From: Shewanella sediminis HAW-EB3 | GTDB lineage: Bacteria; Pseudomonadota; Gammaproteobacteria; Enterobacterales; Shewanellaceae | DNA length: 64,000 bases | Reading direction: 5' to 3' | Assembly: GCF_000018025.1 (NCBI RefSeq) | Contig: NC_009831.1 | Location: 4,092,001 to 4,156,000, forward strand | Shown here: positions 37,716 to 49,068 of the stretch, one piece after another | How the letters are laid out: each line of letters starts with the position of its first letter | How positions within the stretch are numbered: position 1 is the stretch's first letter | Notes under the pieces: model-generated | Told to the model about the DNA's origin: nothing | The model's database searches: none | What the model saw: the letters and a program-made list of their open reading frames with translations, nothing else | Made by a program: the position numbers and the translations under genes

Positions 37716-40406
37716 TTACTCTTCTAAGGAGCGTGCTATTTCGATTGTTTCGAAGACCTCTATCTGATCGCCAACTCTGACATCATTATAGTTCTTCACA
37801 CCGATACCACATTCCATTCCGTTACGAACATCAGCAACGTCATCTTTAAATCGACGAAGTGACTCTAGCTCACCTTCATAGATAACAACGTTTTCACGAA
37901 GTACGCGAATTGGTGCGCTACGCTTGATGGTACCTTCAGTAACCATACAACCGGCGATAGCACCAATCTTAGGAGACTTAAACACATCACGAACTTCAGC
38001 AAGACCAAGAATCACTTGCTTAAATTCAGGAGCAAGTAGACCGCTCATCGCATTTCTGACTTCATCAATCAAATGATAGATAACGCTGTAGTAACGTAGA
38101 TCTACACTTTCAGCATCAATAACTTTACGAGCCTGTGCATCGGCACGAATGTTGAAACCGATCATAATGGCATTAGAAGCTGCAGCGAGTGAAGCGTCAG
38201 TCTCAGTCAAACCACCAACGCCGCGGGCGATGATATTAACTTTAACTTCATCAGTTGAAAGCTTGTTCAACGAGTCTGCAATCGCTTCGAGTGAACCTTG
38301 TACATCAGCCTTAAGGATGATGTTTAGTTCCTGAACTTCACCTTCAACCATGTTAGCAAACATGTTTTCAAGCTTAGACTTCTGCTGACGTGCAAGCTTA
38401 ACATCACGGAATTTACCTTGACGATAGAGTGCAACTTCACGAGCTTTACGCTCATCACGAACCACTGTCGCTTCATCACCTGCAGACGGTACACCTGAAA
38501 GACCTAAGATCTCTACAGGAATTGACGGACCGGCTTCTTTGATAGCTCTGCCATTTTCATCGCGCATAGCACGAACTTTACCGTATTCCAGACCACAAAG
38601 AACGATATCGCCTTGCTTAAGTGTACCTTCCTGAACCAATACAGTTGCAACCGGGCCACGGCCCTTATCCAACTTAGACTCAACAACCACACCTGCAGCC
38701 ATGCCTTCTTTAATAGCCTTAAGCTCGAGTACTTCAGCTTCAAGAAGAATACCTTCAAGCAGCTCATCGATACCTTCACCGCTCTTAGCTGAAACGTGAA
38801 CAAACATGTTGTTTCCGCCCCAGTCTTCAGACATAACACCGTGCTGTGAAAGTTCACTCTTCACACGCTCAGGATCGGCTTCTGGCTTATCAATCTTGTT
38901 CACTGCAACAATCAGAGGTACGCCACCCGCTTTCGCGTGTTGAATCGCTTCAATTGTCTGTGGCATAACGCCATCATCTGCTGCAACAACCAAGATAACG
39001 ATATCAGTTGCCTGCGCACCACGAGCACGCATGGCAGTAAATGCCGCGTGACCAGGAGTGTCGAGGAAAGTGATCATGCCATTGTCAGTTTCAACGTGGT
39101 ATGCACCGATATGCTGGGTAATACCACCGGCTTCGCCTGAGGCAACTTTAGCACGACGAATGTAGTCAAGTAGTGAGGTCTTACCGTGGTCAACGTGACC
39201 CATGATAGTCACAACCGGAGCACGTGATTCGGCTTGAATATTAGCGTCACGATCCGCAAGCACTTGATGTTCTAGTTCGTTTTCACGTGTCAGAACAACT
39301 TTATGTCCCATCTCTTCGGCAACAAGTTGAGCAGTTTCTTGATCAAGCACCTGGTTAATCGTAACCATAGAGCCCATCTTCATCATCTGCTTGATGATTT
39401 CAGTGGCCTTAATTGACATCTTAGATGCCAGTTCAGAAACTGAAACCGTTTCACCAATGCTTACATCAGTTTTAACTGCGGCAACAGGCTTAGTGAATGC
39501 ATGGTCCATAGACTCAGGCGCGACACTACGATTGTTACGGGCATTACGTCCACCGCGTGCATTACGGCTATCACGACGGTTATCTTTGCCGCCACGACGC
39601 TTGCCTTTACCAGTATTTGCTGGTGCAGCCGCTGGTGCAGGCGTAGCTTTACGAGGACGACGACCGCGCTTCTCGGCATTAGCATCGGCAGTATCTTCCG
39701 CTGCACGCGCCTCTGTAGAAGTCGTTACGTGATGATCACCAGTCTTCTCTGATTCTTTACGTTGTTTCTCTTCTTCAGCCCAACGAGCAGAGTTTTCTTC
39801 AGCAAGCTTTCTCGCGATTTCTGCAGCCGCTTTGGCTTCTTCATCAGCCTTAGCTTTAGCAGCTGTATCTTTTGCAGCTTGAAGCTTGTCGGCTTCATCT
39901 TGCGCCGCTTTCTCTTCGGCGGTAACCGCTACAGGCTTAGCTTTCTCAGCAGCGCTGGCTTTAGCCTTCTCTTTCGCTTCGGCATCGGCTTTAGCCTTGG
40001 CTTCTGCTTTAGCTTTAGCTTCGGCATCGGCTTTCGCTTTTGAAGCCGCTTCTTCAGCAGCTTTAACTTCTGCTTCCGCTTTCGCAGCCGCTTCAGCTTC
40101 AGCATCTGCAGCAGGATCACGCTTAACGAAAGTACGCTTCTTGCGAACTTCAACTTTTACGTCTTTTGAAGCACTACCAGAACCTACGCTCAAGGTAGAC
40201 ACTGACTTACGCTGTAGTGTCATTTTAGTTGGAGCCGATTCGCCGCCATGTTGCTTCTTCAAAAATTCTAGCAATTGTTGCTTTTCTGACTCGGAAACCG
40301 TGTCAGCTTTAGATTTCTTAATACCGGCCTCGGAAAACTGCTCAACTAATCTGTCTGCACTTTTTCCTACTTCACTGGCCAGCTTTTCTACTGTTGTATC
40401 TGCCAT
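37716..40406 (-). CDS. infB: Translation initiation factor IF-2
   Basis: An 896-aa GTPase that brings initiator tRNA to the 30S and promotes subunit joining. It begins [20 protein letters not shown], an IF2 N-terminal domain. A very Ala/Lys/Glu-rich helical linker (about residues 105-240) and a basic Arg/Asn/Gly stretch follow, then the G domain with [12 protein letters not shown] near residue 405, DTPGHAAF and NKID, and the C-terminal fMet-tRNA-binding domains. I prefer the ATG at 40406 because it has AGGGG eight bases upstream and gives the family N-terminus; the frame stays open to 40454 without a ribosome site. It follows nusA by 26 bp. Confidence 0.97.
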   Translation of the reverse strand: MADTTVEKLASEVGKSADRLVEQFSEAGIKKSKADTVSESEKQQLLEFLKKQHGGESAPTKMTLQRKSVSTLSVGSGSASKDVKVEVRKKRTFVKRDPAADAEAEAAAKAEAEVKAAEEAASKAKADAEAKAKAEAKAKADAEAKEKAKASAAEKAKPVAVTAEEKAAQDEADKLQAAKDTAAKAKADEEAKAAAEIARKLAEENSARWAEEEKQRKESEKTGDHHVTTSTEARAAEDTADANAEKRGRRPRKATPAPAAAPANTGKGKRRGGKDNRRDSRNARGGRNARNNRSVAPESMDHAFTKPVAAVKTDVSIGETVSVSELASKMSIKATEIIKQMMKMGSMVTINQVLDQETAQLVAEEMGHKVVLTRENELEHQVLADRDANIQAESRAPVVTIMGHVDHGKTSLLDYIRRAKVASGEAGGITQHIGAYHVETDNGMITFLDTPGHAAFTAMRARGAQATDIVILVVAADDGVMPQTIEAIQHAKAGGVPLIVAVNKIDKPEADPERVKSELSQHGVMSEDWGGNNMFVHVSAKSGEGIDELLEGILLEAEVLELKAIKEGMAAGVVVESKLDKGRGPVATVLVQEGTLKQGDIVLCGLEYGKVRAMRDENGRAIKEAGPSIPVEILGLSGVPSAGDEATVVRDERKAREVALYRQGKFRDVKLARQQKSKLENMFANMVEGEVQELNIILKADVQGSLEAIADSLNKLSTDEVKVNIIARGVGGLTETDASLAAASNAIMIGFNIRADAQARKVIDAESVDLRYYSVIYHLIDEVRNAMSGLLAPEFKQVILGLAEVRDVFKSPKIGAIAGCMVTEGTIKRSAPIRVLRENVVIYEGELESLRRFKDDVADVRNGMECGIGVKNYNDVRVGDQIEVFETIEIARSLEE

Positions 40407-40432
40407 CTGTAAAATCCCCTCTGTTGAGCGAG

Positions 40433-41932
40433 TTATTCTTCGTCGCCAAACCAACAGATATTACGGGCTGCCATGATGAGCTCACCAGCCTTTTCTTCTG
40501 TCAATTCTTCAATGTCGATCAAGTCATCAATGCCTTGTTCGGCTAAATCTTCTAGTGTAATAACGCCTTTACTCGCGAATACAAACGCTAGATGTCTCTC
40601 TAGACCTTCGAGTGCAAGTAGGTCCTCACTTGGCTCGGCACCATCAAGGGCTTCTTCTGAAGCGAGTGCACGAGTAGAGATCGCAGCCTTAGCGCGCTCT
40701 CTTAAGGTTTCAACGATATCTTCGTCGAATCCATCAATGTCCATAAGCTCAGATGCTGGCACATAAGCAACCTCTTCCAGCGAGGTAAAGCCTTCATCTG
40801 CAAGCACTTGTGCGAAATCTTCATCGACTTCTAAAGAAGTAACGAACAAGTTCACAACTTTTGCACTTTCAGCTTGATGCTTAGCTTGCATATCGGCAAC
40901 TGTCATCACGTTAAGTTCCCAACCAGAAAGTTGAGTCGCCAAACGAACGTTCTGACCATTACGGCCAATTGCCTGCGCTAAGCTATCGGCTTCAACGGCG
41001 ATATCCATCGAGTGGTTATCTTCATCAACGATGATAGAAGCTACATCGGCCGGAGCCATTGCATTGATCACATACTGAGCTGGGTTATCGTCCCAAAGCA
41101 CGATATCGACACGCTCACCATTAAGCTCATTCGAAACGGCCTGTACACGAGCACCACGCATACCAACACAGGCACCGATTGGATCGATACGACGGTCATT
41201 GGATTTAACAGCGATCTTTGCGCGTGAACCAGGATCACGAGCGGCACCCATGATCTCGATCATCTCATCGGCAATTTCCGGCACTTCTACACGGAAAAGC
41301 TCAATCAGCATATCCGGCTTAGTACGAGTCAAGAACAGTTGAGCGCCACGAGCTTCAGGACGAACGGCAAATAGCAATGCACGAACACGGTCACCAGGAC
41401 GGAAGCTTTCACGAGAAATCAGATCTTCTTTAAACAACACTGCATCTGCATTGCTGCCCAAATCGACCACGACACTTTCGCGATTACTCTTCTTAACGAC
41501 ACCGGTGATTAACTCACCTTCTTTGTCTTTAAACTGATCGACTATTTGAGCTCGTTCGGCTTCACGTACTTTCTGTACGATCACTTGTTTCGCAGTTTGA
41601 GTCGTAATACGGTCGAATACCACTGATTCGATATCGTCTTCGATATACTCGCCAAGCTGAATTTCAGGCTCTTCAAATTGAGCGGCTTCCAGTGTAATTT
41701 CACTAAAAGGGTTCTCTAAAGGCTCACCTGTGTCTTCAACAACCATCCAACGACGGAAAGTTTCATAAGCACCCGTCTTACGATCGATCTCGACACGAAC
41801 TTCGATGTCACCTTCATACTTTTTCTTAGTTGCTGTAGCTAAGGCTATTTCCAGCGCTTCGAAAATCTTTTCGCGAGGAACACCTTTCTCATTTGAAACC
41901 GCCTCAGTGACTAGCAGAATCTCTTTATTCAT
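40433..41932 (-). CDS. nusA: Transcription termination/antitermination protein NusA
   Basis: A 499-aa RNA-polymerase-binding factor that affects pausing, termination and antitermination. It opens [28 protein letters not shown], the RNAP-binding domain. An S1 domain ([27 protein letters not shown]) and two KH domains follow ([40 protein letters not shown]), then two acidic C-terminal repeats as in gammaproteobacteria. Good ribosome sites (GAGG and AAGAGG) precede the ATG. It lies between rimP and infB, as in E. coli. Confidence 0.97.
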   Translation of the reverse strand: MNKEILLVTEAVSNEKGVPREKIFEALEIALATATKKKYEGDIEVRVEIDRKTGAYETFRRWMVVEDTGEPLENPFSEITLEAAQFEEPEIQLGEYIEDDIESVVFDRITTQTAKQVIVQKVREAERAQIVDQFKDKEGELITGVVKKSNRESVVVDLGSNADAVLFKEDLISRESFRPGDRVRALLFAVRPEARGAQLFLTRTKPDMLIELFRVEVPEIADEMIEIMGAARDPGSRAKIAVKSNDRRIDPIGACVGMRGARVQAVSNELNGERVDIVLWDDNPAQYVINAMAPADVASIIVDEDNHSMDIAVEADSLAQAIGRNGQNVRLATQLSGWELNVMTVADMQAKHQAESAKVVNLFVTSLEVDEDFAQVLADEGFTSLEEVAYVPASELMDIDGFDEDIVETLRERAKAAISTRALASEEALDGAEPSEDLLALEGLERHLAFVFASKGVITLEDLAEQGIDDLIDIEELTEEKAGELIMAARNICWFGDEE

Positions 41933-41960
41933 CCTCTTGCCTCGTTGATTTTTGAATCCA

Positions 41961-42416
41961 TCAAAACTTAGCGATTAGGTTGCCTTTACGGATATTATCC
42001 AAAGCAATAATCAGTTCGTTACCATCGACTGTCAATGAGAGCATCTGCCCCTCAATACCTGTGATGGTCCCCTTTAAATTACGACTACCCGCAACAGGCA
42101 TAGTCAGTTGAATCTTTACAGTCTCATCGATGTAAGCAGCATATTGCTCAGCTTTAAATAGCGGCCTGTCTACACCGGGAGAGGAAACTTCTAATGTGTA
42201 TTCGGTTGAAATGGGATCCTCAACATCGAGCACAGCACTGACCTGACGGCTGGTTTCGGCACAATCTTCGATGAAAATGCCTTTTTCATTATCTATATAT
42301 ACTCGTAGGATTGAGTGTTTGCCTGCTTGAACATACTCCAAACCCCAAAGCGTGTGGCCAAGTGCTTCAACTGGAGATTTAAGCATCTCTTCCAGTCTAT
42401 TTTCTATAGTTGCCAA
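41961..42416 (-). CDS. rimP: Ribosome maturation factor RimP
   Basis: A 151-aa 30S assembly factor that helps S12 incorporation. The start is a TTG at 42416, because it gives the family N-terminus [27 protein letters not shown] at the usual length (E. coli 150 aa) and has a GGGGGG ribosome site a few bases upstream; the frame is open to 42479 but that part is unlike the family. The C-terminal SH3-like domain ([17 protein letters not shown]) is present. First protein gene of the rimP-nusA-infB unit, just after initiator tRNA-Met. Confidence 0.92.
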   Translation of the reverse strand: MATIENRLEEMLKSPVEALGHTLWGLEYVQAGKHSILRVYIDNEKGIFIEDCAETSRQVSAVLDVEDPISTEYTLEVSSPGVDRPLFKAEQYAAYIDETVKIQLTMPVAGSRNLKGTITGIEGQMLSLTVDGNELIIALDNIRKGNLIAKF

Positions 42417-42496
42417 GGTTACCCCCCGAAAAACAAAAAAGGGACATATAGCCCCAGTATAACGCCGTAAAAACGGCATTCTTTAAGTCCCAGATA

Positions 42497-42521
42497 ACAA
42501 AAAACCCCGTAATAACGAGGT
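42497..42521 (-). terminator. Terminator between tRNA-fMet and rimP
   Basis: On the minus strand ACCTCGT-TATT-ACGGGGT (one G-T pair) is followed by a run of six T. It is 58 bp after the tRNA, so it probably ends the tRNA transcript, with read-through to rimP possible. Confidence 0.75.
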
Positions 42522-42578
42522 CGTTGAGTTTAGAACCTGTAAACAATAAGAGACTATTATAGCCTGTTACTGAGAAGC

Positions 42579-42655
<77 letters not shown>

Positions 42656-42758
42656 TCAACTGGTGCAAGTATATTGAGATTTCACTCTACTTGCAATAAT
42701 AAAGCAAAACTGATGTTTGCATTATTATCTTTGATTTCAAATTAAGAAACCAAAAATT

Positions 42759-42845
42759 TGGTGCGGATGGGGGGACTTGAACCCCCACGAGCTTGCGCTC
42801 ACCAGCCCCTCAAGCTGGCGTGTCTACCAATTCCACCACATCCGC
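42759..42845 (-). tRNA. tRNA-Leu (GAG)
   Basis: An 87-nt class II tRNA with a long variable arm and encoded CCA. The anticodon loop TTGAGGG between CCAGC and GCTGG gives anticodon GAG (codons CUC/CUU). It follows secG, as leuU does in E. coli. The spacers around the two tRNAs (42656-42758, 42846-42955) show nothing further. Confidence 0.97.
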
Positions 42846-42955
42846 ATGTGATTGTTACTCTTTATTATCAGGCCTTTGTTGTGACATTGAGGTGATCACG
42901 ACCTTGATAAAAGGAACTAATTATTTAGTCCCTACCAACTTCCAGAGAATTTGGC

Positions 42956-43303
42956 TTAGTCTGGAATTTTCTCTTCAGACTTTTCGCTCTCTTGCTTAAC
43001 TTGCTCTGTTACCTGTTCGGTAACTTGAGCAGCATCTGAGCTCAAATCTTTCCATGCATCTTCAGACTTAGTATGGTTAGCGCTCAAGTTGCCGATAGTC
43101 AGGCTAAGAGCAAAAAAACCAATCGCTAAAACTGCAGTTGAACGGGTCAAAAAGTTACCAGCACCTGATGAACCGAACAGAGTAGCTGATGCACCGGCGC
43201 CAAAAGAGGCTCCCATGTCAGCACCTTTACCTTGCTGGATTAGAATCAGTCCTACTAGACCAATTGCAACCACCAAGTAAACAACCATTAATACTTCGTA
43301 CAT
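42956..43303 (-). CDS. secG: Protein-export membrane protein SecG
   Basis: A 115-aa small subunit of the SecYEG translocon. It has two membrane segments: MVVYLVVAIGLVGLILIQQG at the start and a second (FLTRSTAVLAIGFFALSLTIGNL) around residues 52-75. The conserved glycine/alanine-rich loop GADMGASFGAGASATLFGSSGAGNF lies between them. The C-terminal tail is Glu/Gln-rich and poorly conserved. It starts one base before the tpiA stop region, so it is probably in the tpiA transcript, and lies upstream of tRNA-Leu. Confidence 0.95.
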   Translation of the reverse strand: MYEVLMVVYLVVAIGLVGLILIQQGKGADMGASFGAGASATLFGSSGAGNFLTRSTAVLAIGFFALSLTIGNLSANHTKSEDAWKDLSSDAAQVTEQVTEQVKQESEKSEEKIPD

Positions 43304-43304
43304 A

Positions 43305-44087
43305 TTATGCGCTCATCGCTATGGAACATAAACTTAGAAACTCGGTAGAGTTTAAGCTCACACCGCCAATCAATCCACCATCTACATCAGGTTGTGCAAA
43401 TAGATCTGCAGCATTACTCGGTGTTACGCTACCACCGTACAAAATCCTGATATTTTCTCCAATATATGGAGACACTTCAGAGAGGCGTTTGCGTATAAAC
43501 GCATGAACTTCCTGTGCCTGCTCTGGCGTAGCACTCTTACCGGTTCCTACAGCCCATAAAGGCTCATAGGCGATAATCGCGTTATCAAATGCCATGGTGC
43601 CATTTTTTTCAATGACCACATCTAACTCTTCGGCGATAACTTCAAAAGTTCTTCTCGCTTCTCTAGCTGGACCGGACTCACCAACACAAAGTATTGGGGT
43701 CAAACCATGTTTTTGTGCTGCTGCAAACTTCTCAGCAACGATATCACTCGTCTCTCCGTACATACGGCGACGTTCGGAGTGTCCGATAATAACATATCGG
43801 CATCCTGAATCCTTTAACATCTGCCCTGACACTTCACCAGTATAAGCACCGAAGTCATGTTGACTCAGGTTTTGTGCGCCCATTCTGACAAGACAACCAT
43901 TTAAAGCGTCTTTATTAGCGTCTAACTGCTGACGTACACTTTCTAGATATATGCTTGGTGGGCATAAGACCACTTCCGCTGAATCATCTTGAAGCTTAGT
44001 AGCGAATTTATTGAATAACTCCAGCGCTAATTGCGCACTGCCATTCATTTTCCAGTTACCAGCGACCATTGGACGTCTGAGTGCCAT
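43305..44087 (-). CDS. tpiA: Triosephosphate isomerase
   Basis: A 260-aa glycolytic enzyme interconverting dihydroxyacetone phosphate and glyceraldehyde-3-phosphate. It begins MALRRPMVAGNWKMNGS with the catalytic lysine in GNWKMN, followed by the catalytic His in VIIGHSERR, the Glu in AYEPLWAVGTG and the phosphate-binding YGGSVTPSNA loop. The ATG at 44087 has GAGGAG upstream and gives the family start; the frame is open to 44132. It is placed between glmM and secG, as in Shewanella and relatives rather than E. coli. Confidence 0.97.
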   Translation of the reverse strand: MALRRPMVAGNWKMNGSAQLALELFNKFATKLQDDSAEVVLCPPSIYLESVRQQLDANKDALNGCLVRMGAQNLSQHDFGAYTGEVSGQMLKDSGCRYVIIGHSERRRMYGETSDIVAEKFAAAQKHGLTPILCVGESGPAREARRTFEVIAEELDVVIEKNGTMAFDNAIIAYEPLWAVGTGKSATPEQAQEVHAFIRKRLSEVSPYIGENIRILYGGSVTPSNAADLFAQPDVDGGLIGGVSLNSTEFLSLCSIAMSA

Positions 44088-44296
44088 CTCTGTCTCCTCT
44101 GAAAGCGGCGAGAATAATAGCGAACCACTCATGAAGTTACAATAGCAAAAGTGGTAATATTTTGATTCTCTGGTCGGAACGATGTTTTTTTACACGCTCC
44201 GACCCATTTATTAATCAAGTGTGATTCAAAAACAGGCTAAACATGGAATATCTGAATATGTTTAGCCATAACAATCACATTTGGGTTGATTGCCGG

Positions 44297-45628
44297 TTAA
44301 ACTAAGTTTCTAACCGCATCGGCAATATAATTGGCGTGTTTTATCACATCGGCTTCGACATCGCCCTCGACCATGACCCTAATCAGGGGCTCAGTTCCTG
44401 ACTTACGCAGCAATACACGACCGCGTTCACCCAGTAGTGCTTCGACTTCACTCTTTGCAGCCAGGACCTGTTCTGACTCGAGTGGGTTGTGTGCCCCCTC
44501 GAACCGGACATTGACCAGCACCTGAGGTAACATCTTAATGTTCTCGGTCAGCTCCTCTAACGTGGCGTTACGTCGACGCATCGCAGCTAATACCAAAATA
44601 CCGGCAACGATACCATCGCCGGTAGTGCCATGGTCCAGATTCAAGATATGACCCGAGTTTTCACCACCGATACGCCAGCCCTTCTCCTTCATCATGGTCA
44701 TCACATAGCGATCGCCCACGTTAGAGCGATCAAACGGGATATCCAGCTCCTGCAGAGCAAGGTCCAGACCTAAGTTTGACATCAGTGTTCCAACCACGCC
44801 GCCGCGCAAGACACCTCGCGATTGGGCATCATAAGCCAGAATATAGAGGATTTCATCACCATCGATGACTTTACCATGACGGTTAACCATCATGATCCGA
44901 TCGCCGTCACCGTCTAGCGCGATACCCAGATCGGCATTTTCACCAATAACGGTTTCACGGATTTTCCCCATAGAAGTGGCACCCACTTCATGGTTGATAT
45001 TCAGACCATCTGGCTTATCACCTATGGCTATCACCTCGGCGCCCAATTCTCTAAATACGCTTGGTGCTATGTGATAGGTTGCGCCATGGGCACAATCCAC
45101 AACAATCTTCAAACCATGCAGAGTATGCTCGGCAGGGAAGTTCCCCTTACAGTATTCGATATAACGTCCCGGTGCATCGTCTATACGTGACACCTTGCCC
45201 AACAGATGCGACTCGACACAGGTCAGGGGCTTATCGAGTTCACGTTCGATCTCCAGCTCAACCTCATCATCGAGCTTACTACCGTCGTTTGAGAAAAACT
45301 TAATACCGTTATCATAGTAGGGGTTATGAGATGCACTGATCACCACACCGGCCTCGGCTCTGAAGGTACGCGTTAAGTAGGCGACCGCTGGCGTGGGCAT
45401 AGGGCCCATCAACATCACGTTAAGTCCGGCAGCCGATAAACCCGCTTCCATCGCCGATTCAAAAAGATAACCTGAAATTCGGGTGTCTTTACCGATAATG
45501 ACTTTCTTAGTACCGGATCTGGATAATACTCGCCCCGCAGCCCATCCAAGCTTTAGCGCTAATTCGGGCGTCATTTTACCCGCACCGACCTTACCTCGAA
45601 TGCCGTCAGTTCCAAAAAATTTTCTCAC
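44297..45628 (-). CDS. glmM: Phosphoglucosamine mutase GlmM
   Basis: A 443-aa enzyme that converts glucosamine-6-phosphate to the 1-phosphate for peptidoglycan and LPS precursor synthesis. It begins [14 protein letters not shown], has the phosphoserine loop in [17 protein letters not shown], the magnesium loop [10 protein letters not shown], and the sugar-binding GGENSGHIL, and ends with the [15 protein letters not shown] phosphate loop. Length matches E. coli (445 aa). The start is GTG at 45628. The upstream spacer to folP (45629-46065) contains the MITE-like element. Confidence 0.97.
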   Translation of the reverse strand: MRKFFGTDGIRGKVGAGKMTPELALKLGWAAGRVLSRSGTKKVIIGKDTRISGYLFESAMEAGLSAAGLNVMLMGPMPTPAVAYLTRTFRAEAGVVISASHNPYYDNGIKFFSNDGSKLDDEVELEIERELDKPLTCVESHLLGKVSRIDDAPGRYIEYCKGNFPAEHTLHGLKIVVDCAHGATYHIAPSVFRELGAEVIAIGDKPDGLNINHEVGATSMGKIRETVIGENADLGIALDGDGDRIMMVNRHGKVIDGDEILYILAYDAQSRGVLRGGVVGTLMSNLGLDLALQELDIPFDRSNVGDRYVMTMMKEKGWRIGGENSGHILNLDHGTTGDGIVAGILVLAAMRRRNATLEELTENIKMLPQVLVNVRFEGAHNPLESEQVLAAKSEVEALLGERGRVLLRKSGTEPLIRVMVEGDVEADVIKHANYIADAVRNLV

Positions 45629-45747
45629 GTAAATAACCCCATCAAGTATTCCGGATTCAAAGCCGAAACCGGAATATGAAAATAATAATATCTCTTACTC
45701 TACCGCTTCATTCATAACTGAAGCTGAATAATAAATTCTCGATTGTT

Positions 45748-46013
45748 ATACCAATCAGTATAAAGACGTGATCGCTCAGCGAGAGTTTAGCGCTTCTGAG
45801 GCAAGGCAACGAGTGAAGAACATAGTTATTCTACGTTTAAGCTCGTTAACACTGCATCAGATGCGCTAAAACTCGCCTTTCAGGAGTGTTTTTTTGCTGC
45901 CTACTTCGGCGTTGAATGACTTCAAAAGGGAGCACCATTCCATCAACCATTCGCCTTGAATTAGTTTGCAAAAAAAACTCTGAGTAGATCACTTTCTTAT
46001 ACCGATTGGTATT
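45748..46013. mobile_element. MITE-like foldback element, no coding capacity
   Basis: About 266 bp bounded by inverted ends ATACCAATCAGTATAAAG... and its complement ATACCAATCGGTATAAGA... that match at 22 of 26 bases. The inner part carries a second, longer inverted repeat (GCGAGAGTTTAGCGC...CAACGAG against GCTCGTTAAC...GCGCTAAAACTCGC), so the whole element could fold into a long hairpin. A TTA triplet flanks both outer ends (45746-45748 and 46013-46015) and may be a target duplication. No transposase is encoded. Solo ends occur at 1364, 50275 and 54435. Confidence 0.75.
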
Positions 46014-46065
46014 AATGCCCACACCCGCCTCGATGTGCGGGTAGATACTTAGCGATTAAAATCGT

Positions 46066-46908
46066 CTATTGCAACTGACCGAAATGACGCGTCGCATCCA
46101 GCACCTTCAACACATCCACCGTCTCAGGGACATCGTGTACTCTGAGAATGTCCGCACCTCGCTGAGCCGAGAGCATGGCACCAGCCAAACTTCCAGCAAG
46201 ACGCCCAGACACATCACGGCTAAGCAGGTTCCCCATCATACTCTTACGAGATAGGCCGACAAGTATTGGTGCACCCAATGACTTGAACTCCTCGAGCCTG
46301 TTGAGTAACTCATAATTATGCGCTAAAGATTTGCCGAAACCAAACCCCGGGTCAATAAGCAATTGCTCTCGTTTCAGTCCCGCATCGCAACACGCCTGAA
46401 TACGCTGTTCAAAAAAAAGTTTTATTTCATCCACAACATCGCTATAGACAGGTGCTGTCTGCATACTTCTGGGTTGCCCTTGCATATGCATCAAACAAAC
46501 AGGGACTCGTAACTTGGCCGCCATCTCTAGAGCGCCGGGTTCTTGTAGCGCACGTACGTCGTTGATAAGATGAGCGCCCGCTTCTACTGCTTGCTTCATC
46601 ACTTCGGCTTTGCTGGTATCGATAGATATCCAAACATCATGACGCTGAGCAATATACTCAACCAGAGGGATCACTCGGCTAAGCTCTTCGCATAGGTTTA
46701 CATCGGCGGCACCGGGTCTTGTCGACTCACCACCGATATCGATTAAGCTCGCACCTTGTTCGACCATCTCATCGGCATGCTTGCATGCTAATTCGAAGCT
46801 GGAATATTCACCACCATCGGAAAACGAATCGGGGGTGACATTGAGGATACCCATCACTAATGGCTTTTCGAGAGAGAGGCTTTTGTTACCACTGATAATT
46901 TGAAACAC
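46066..46908 (-). CDS. folP: Dihydropteroate synthase
   Basis: A 280-aa TIM-barrel enzyme of folate synthesis that joins 4-aminobenzoate to dihydropterin pyrophosphate, and the target of sulfonamides. Conserved loops are all visible: GILNVTPDSFSDGGEY, GGESTRPGA, ISIDTSKAEVM, INDVRAL, LMHMQGQP, DPGFGFGKSLAHN and GLSRKSMMG. It is downstream of ftsH and upstream of glmM, as in E. coli. I see no residue change that suggests sulfonamide resistance, but did not compare alleles. Confidence 0.96.
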   Translation of the reverse strand: MFQIISGNKSLSLEKPLVMGILNVTPDSFSDGGEYSSFELACKHADEMVEQGASLIDIGGESTRPGAADVNLCEELSRVIPLVEYIAQRHDVWISIDTSKAEVMKQAVEAGAHLINDVRALQEPGALEMAAKLRVPVCLMHMQGQPRSMQTAPVYSDVVDEIKLFFEQRIQACCDAGLKREQLLIDPGFGFGKSLAHNYELLNRLEEFKSLGAPILVGLSRKSMMGNLLSRDVSGRLAGSLAGAMLSAQRGADILRVHDVPETVDVLKVLDATRHFGQLQ

Positions 46909-47000
46909 TAAGCGTTCAACCTATAAAACTTATACTCAAGCCACTTCAAAATGCTGAATTCTGCATTTCGAGGTCGTTTGGGTATAGATCCCGAAAACAA

Positions 47001-47023
47001 GAAAACCCCATGACGGGGTTTTC
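47001..47023 (-). terminator. Terminator between ftsH and folP
   Basis: Stem GAAAACCCC (47001-47009) / GGGGTTTTC (47015-47023). The minus-strand exit is TTGTTTTC, so the T run is modest. Confidence 0.75.
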
Positions 47024-47043
47024 TTCATTCAACTAAATATCAA

Positions 47044-49014
47044 TTATTTAGCCGTTGACTCATCAATGTCTTTAACATCGGGAGCGGCACACTGCTCTGA
47101 CTCAGGTTTAACTTCATCTTCAGATGAATCCTTTTTATCAGTTTCAGCAGGCTTACCACCGGTATCATCATTGCTTGAACCATTATCATCCATATTCCAA
47201 TCCGCTGGTGCACTAACCTCTCGGCGCCCCATCAGATCATCGATCATCGTTGAATCTATGGTTTCATACTTCATCAACGCATCTTTCATCGCATGAAGAA
47301 TGTCCATATTATCATTGAGGAAGCTCTGTGCTCGCTCATAGTTACTATCGATAATCGTTTTGACTTCCGCATCGATGATGCTGGCAGTTTCATCAGACAT
47401 ATGCTGAGTCTTACCCATGCTTCGACCCAGAAATACTTCATTTTCATCTTCGGCATAAAGTACCGGACCTAACTTCTCAGAGAAGCCCCACTGAGTCACC
47501 ATATTACGGGCAATCGAAGTCGCATACTTAATATCCTGAGAAGCACCGGTAGAGACTCTCTCACTACCATAGATGATCTCTTCGGCCAAACGTCCACCAT
47601 AAGCCACAGAAATTTGACTCTCTAACTTACGTCGACTCTGACTTATCGCATCGGCTTCAGGCAAGAAGAAAGTCACGCCTAAGGCACGTCCGCGTGGAAT
47701 AATCGTCACCTTGTGCACAGGGTCGTGCTCAGGTACGAGGCAACCAACGATGGCATGGCCCGCTTCATGATAAGCCGTCATCTCTTTATCTTCTTCAGAC
47801 ATCACCATAGTGCGGCGCTCTGCACCCATCATGATCTTATCTTTCGCGCTCTCAAACTCTTCCATACCAACGATACGGCGACTACCACGCGCAGCAAACA
47901 GCGCGGCTTCGTTCACTAAGTTTGCCAAGTCGGCACCAGAGAAGCCGGGCGTACCACGAGCAATAACACTCGCTTTAACATCATCGGCAAGAGGCACTTT
48001 ACGCATATGCACTTTAAGGATCTGCTCACGACCACGAACGTCAGGTAAACCAACGACCACCTGACGGTCAAAACGGCCAGGACGAAGCAGTGCAGCATCC
48101 AGTACATCCGGACGGTTAGTCGCAGCAATAACGATGACACCTTCATTACCTTCGAAACCATCCATCTCAACCAACAACTGGTTCAGTGTCTGTTCGCGCT
48201 CATCGTGACCACCACCGACACCCGCACCACGCTGGCGACCTACGGCATCGATCTCATCGATAAAGATGATACATGGGGCAGACTTTTTAGCTTGCTCAAA
48301 CATGTCACGTACACGAGAGGCACCAACACCAACAAACATCTCGACAAAATCAGAACCTGAAATGGTAAAAAATGGCACCTTTGCTTCACCGGCAATGGCT
48401 TTAGCCAGCAAGGTTTTACCCGTACCAGGAGGACCGACTAAAAGCACACCGGTAGGAATTCGACCACCCAACTTTTGGAATTTAGTCGGCTCTTTCAGGT
48501 AATCAACCAGCTCTTTAACGTCTTCCTTAGCTTCGTCGCAACCGGCGACGTCTGAGAAAGTTGTTTTAATCTGGTCTTCACTCATCAACTTAGCTTTACT
48601 CTTACCAAAAGACATGGCGCCTTTTCCACCACCGCCCTGCATCTGACGCATGAAGAATATCCATACACCGATGAGCAGTAACATAGGGAACCACGAGATG
48701 AAAATTTGAGTTAAGAACCCAGACTCTTCAGCTTCCTGCCCCTTCATGGTTATGCCTTTACGATCGAGATCATTAATCAGATCTTTATCTTCCATAGGCA
48801 TGATAGTAGTGAACTTCTCTCCGGTACGCTTAGTCCCTTCGATCGTACGTTGATCGCTTTTTATTTCGACAGTATTTATCTGTCCACTACGAACATCATC
48901 TAAAAAAGCGGAATAATCCATCTTCAACGCTGTGGATGAAGAGGGGGAGTAACCCTGAAACACAGACATCAACACAACGGCGATGACTACCCAGAGAATT
49001 AAATTTTTTGCCAT
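47044..49014 (-). CDS. ftsH: ATP-dependent zinc metalloprotease FtsH
   Basis: A 656-aa membrane-anchored AAA protease that degrades misfolded membrane and some regulatory proteins. Two N-terminal membrane segments (about residues 4-22 and 97-117) enclose a periplasmic domain. Walker [10 protein letters not shown], Walker [12 protein letters not shown] and the second region of homology follow, then the zinc site HEAGH and its later acidic ligand. The C-terminus is acidic and disordered ([14 protein letters not shown]). The ATG at 49014 gives the family N-terminus MAKNLILW. Downstream of rlmE, as in E. coli. Confidence 0.97.
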   Translation of the reverse strand: MAKNLILWVVIAVVLMSVFQGYSPSSSTALKMDYSAFLDDVRSGQINTVEIKSDQRTIEGTKRTGEKFTTIMPMEDKDLINDLDRKGITMKGQEAEESGFLTQIFISWFPMLLLIGVWIFFMRQMQGGGGKGAMSFGKSKAKLMSEDQIKTTFSDVAGCDEAKEDVKELVDYLKEPTKFQKLGGRIPTGVLLVGPPGTGKTLLAKAIAGEAKVPFFTISGSDFVEMFVGVGASRVRDMFEQAKKSAPCIIFIDEIDAVGRQRGAGVGGGHDEREQTLNQLLVEMDGFEGNEGVIVIAATNRPDVLDAALLRPGRFDRQVVVGLPDVRGREQILKVHMRKVPLADDVKASVIARGTPGFSGADLANLVNEAALFAARGSRRIVGMEEFESAKDKIMMGAERRTMVMSEEDKEMTAYHEAGHAIVGCLVPEHDPVHKVTIIPRGRALGVTFFLPEADAISQSRRKLESQISVAYGGRLAEEIIYGSERVSTGASQDIKYATSIARNMVTQWGFSEKLGPVLYAEDENEVFLGRSMGKTQHMSDETASIIDAEVKTIIDSNYERAQSFLNDNMDILHAMKDALMKYETIDSTMIDDLMGRREVSAPADWNMDDNGSSNDDTGGKPAETDKKDSSEDEVKPESEQCAAPDVKDIDESTAK

Positions 49015-49068
49015 ATCACTCAAAATTACTAGACCTCATAGAGTCTTGCGATTACTGACGTTAGGGTA

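Noticed and set aside
40020..40120. Ala/Glu/Lys repeats of IF2 as a novel repeat region
   Set aside because: Such low-complexity linkers are normal in IF2 of gammaproteobacteria.
39886..40476. Long Ala/Ser-rich frame opposite infB
   Set aside because: Mirror of the Ala/Lys/Glu-rich IF2 linker; no ribosome site and no family.
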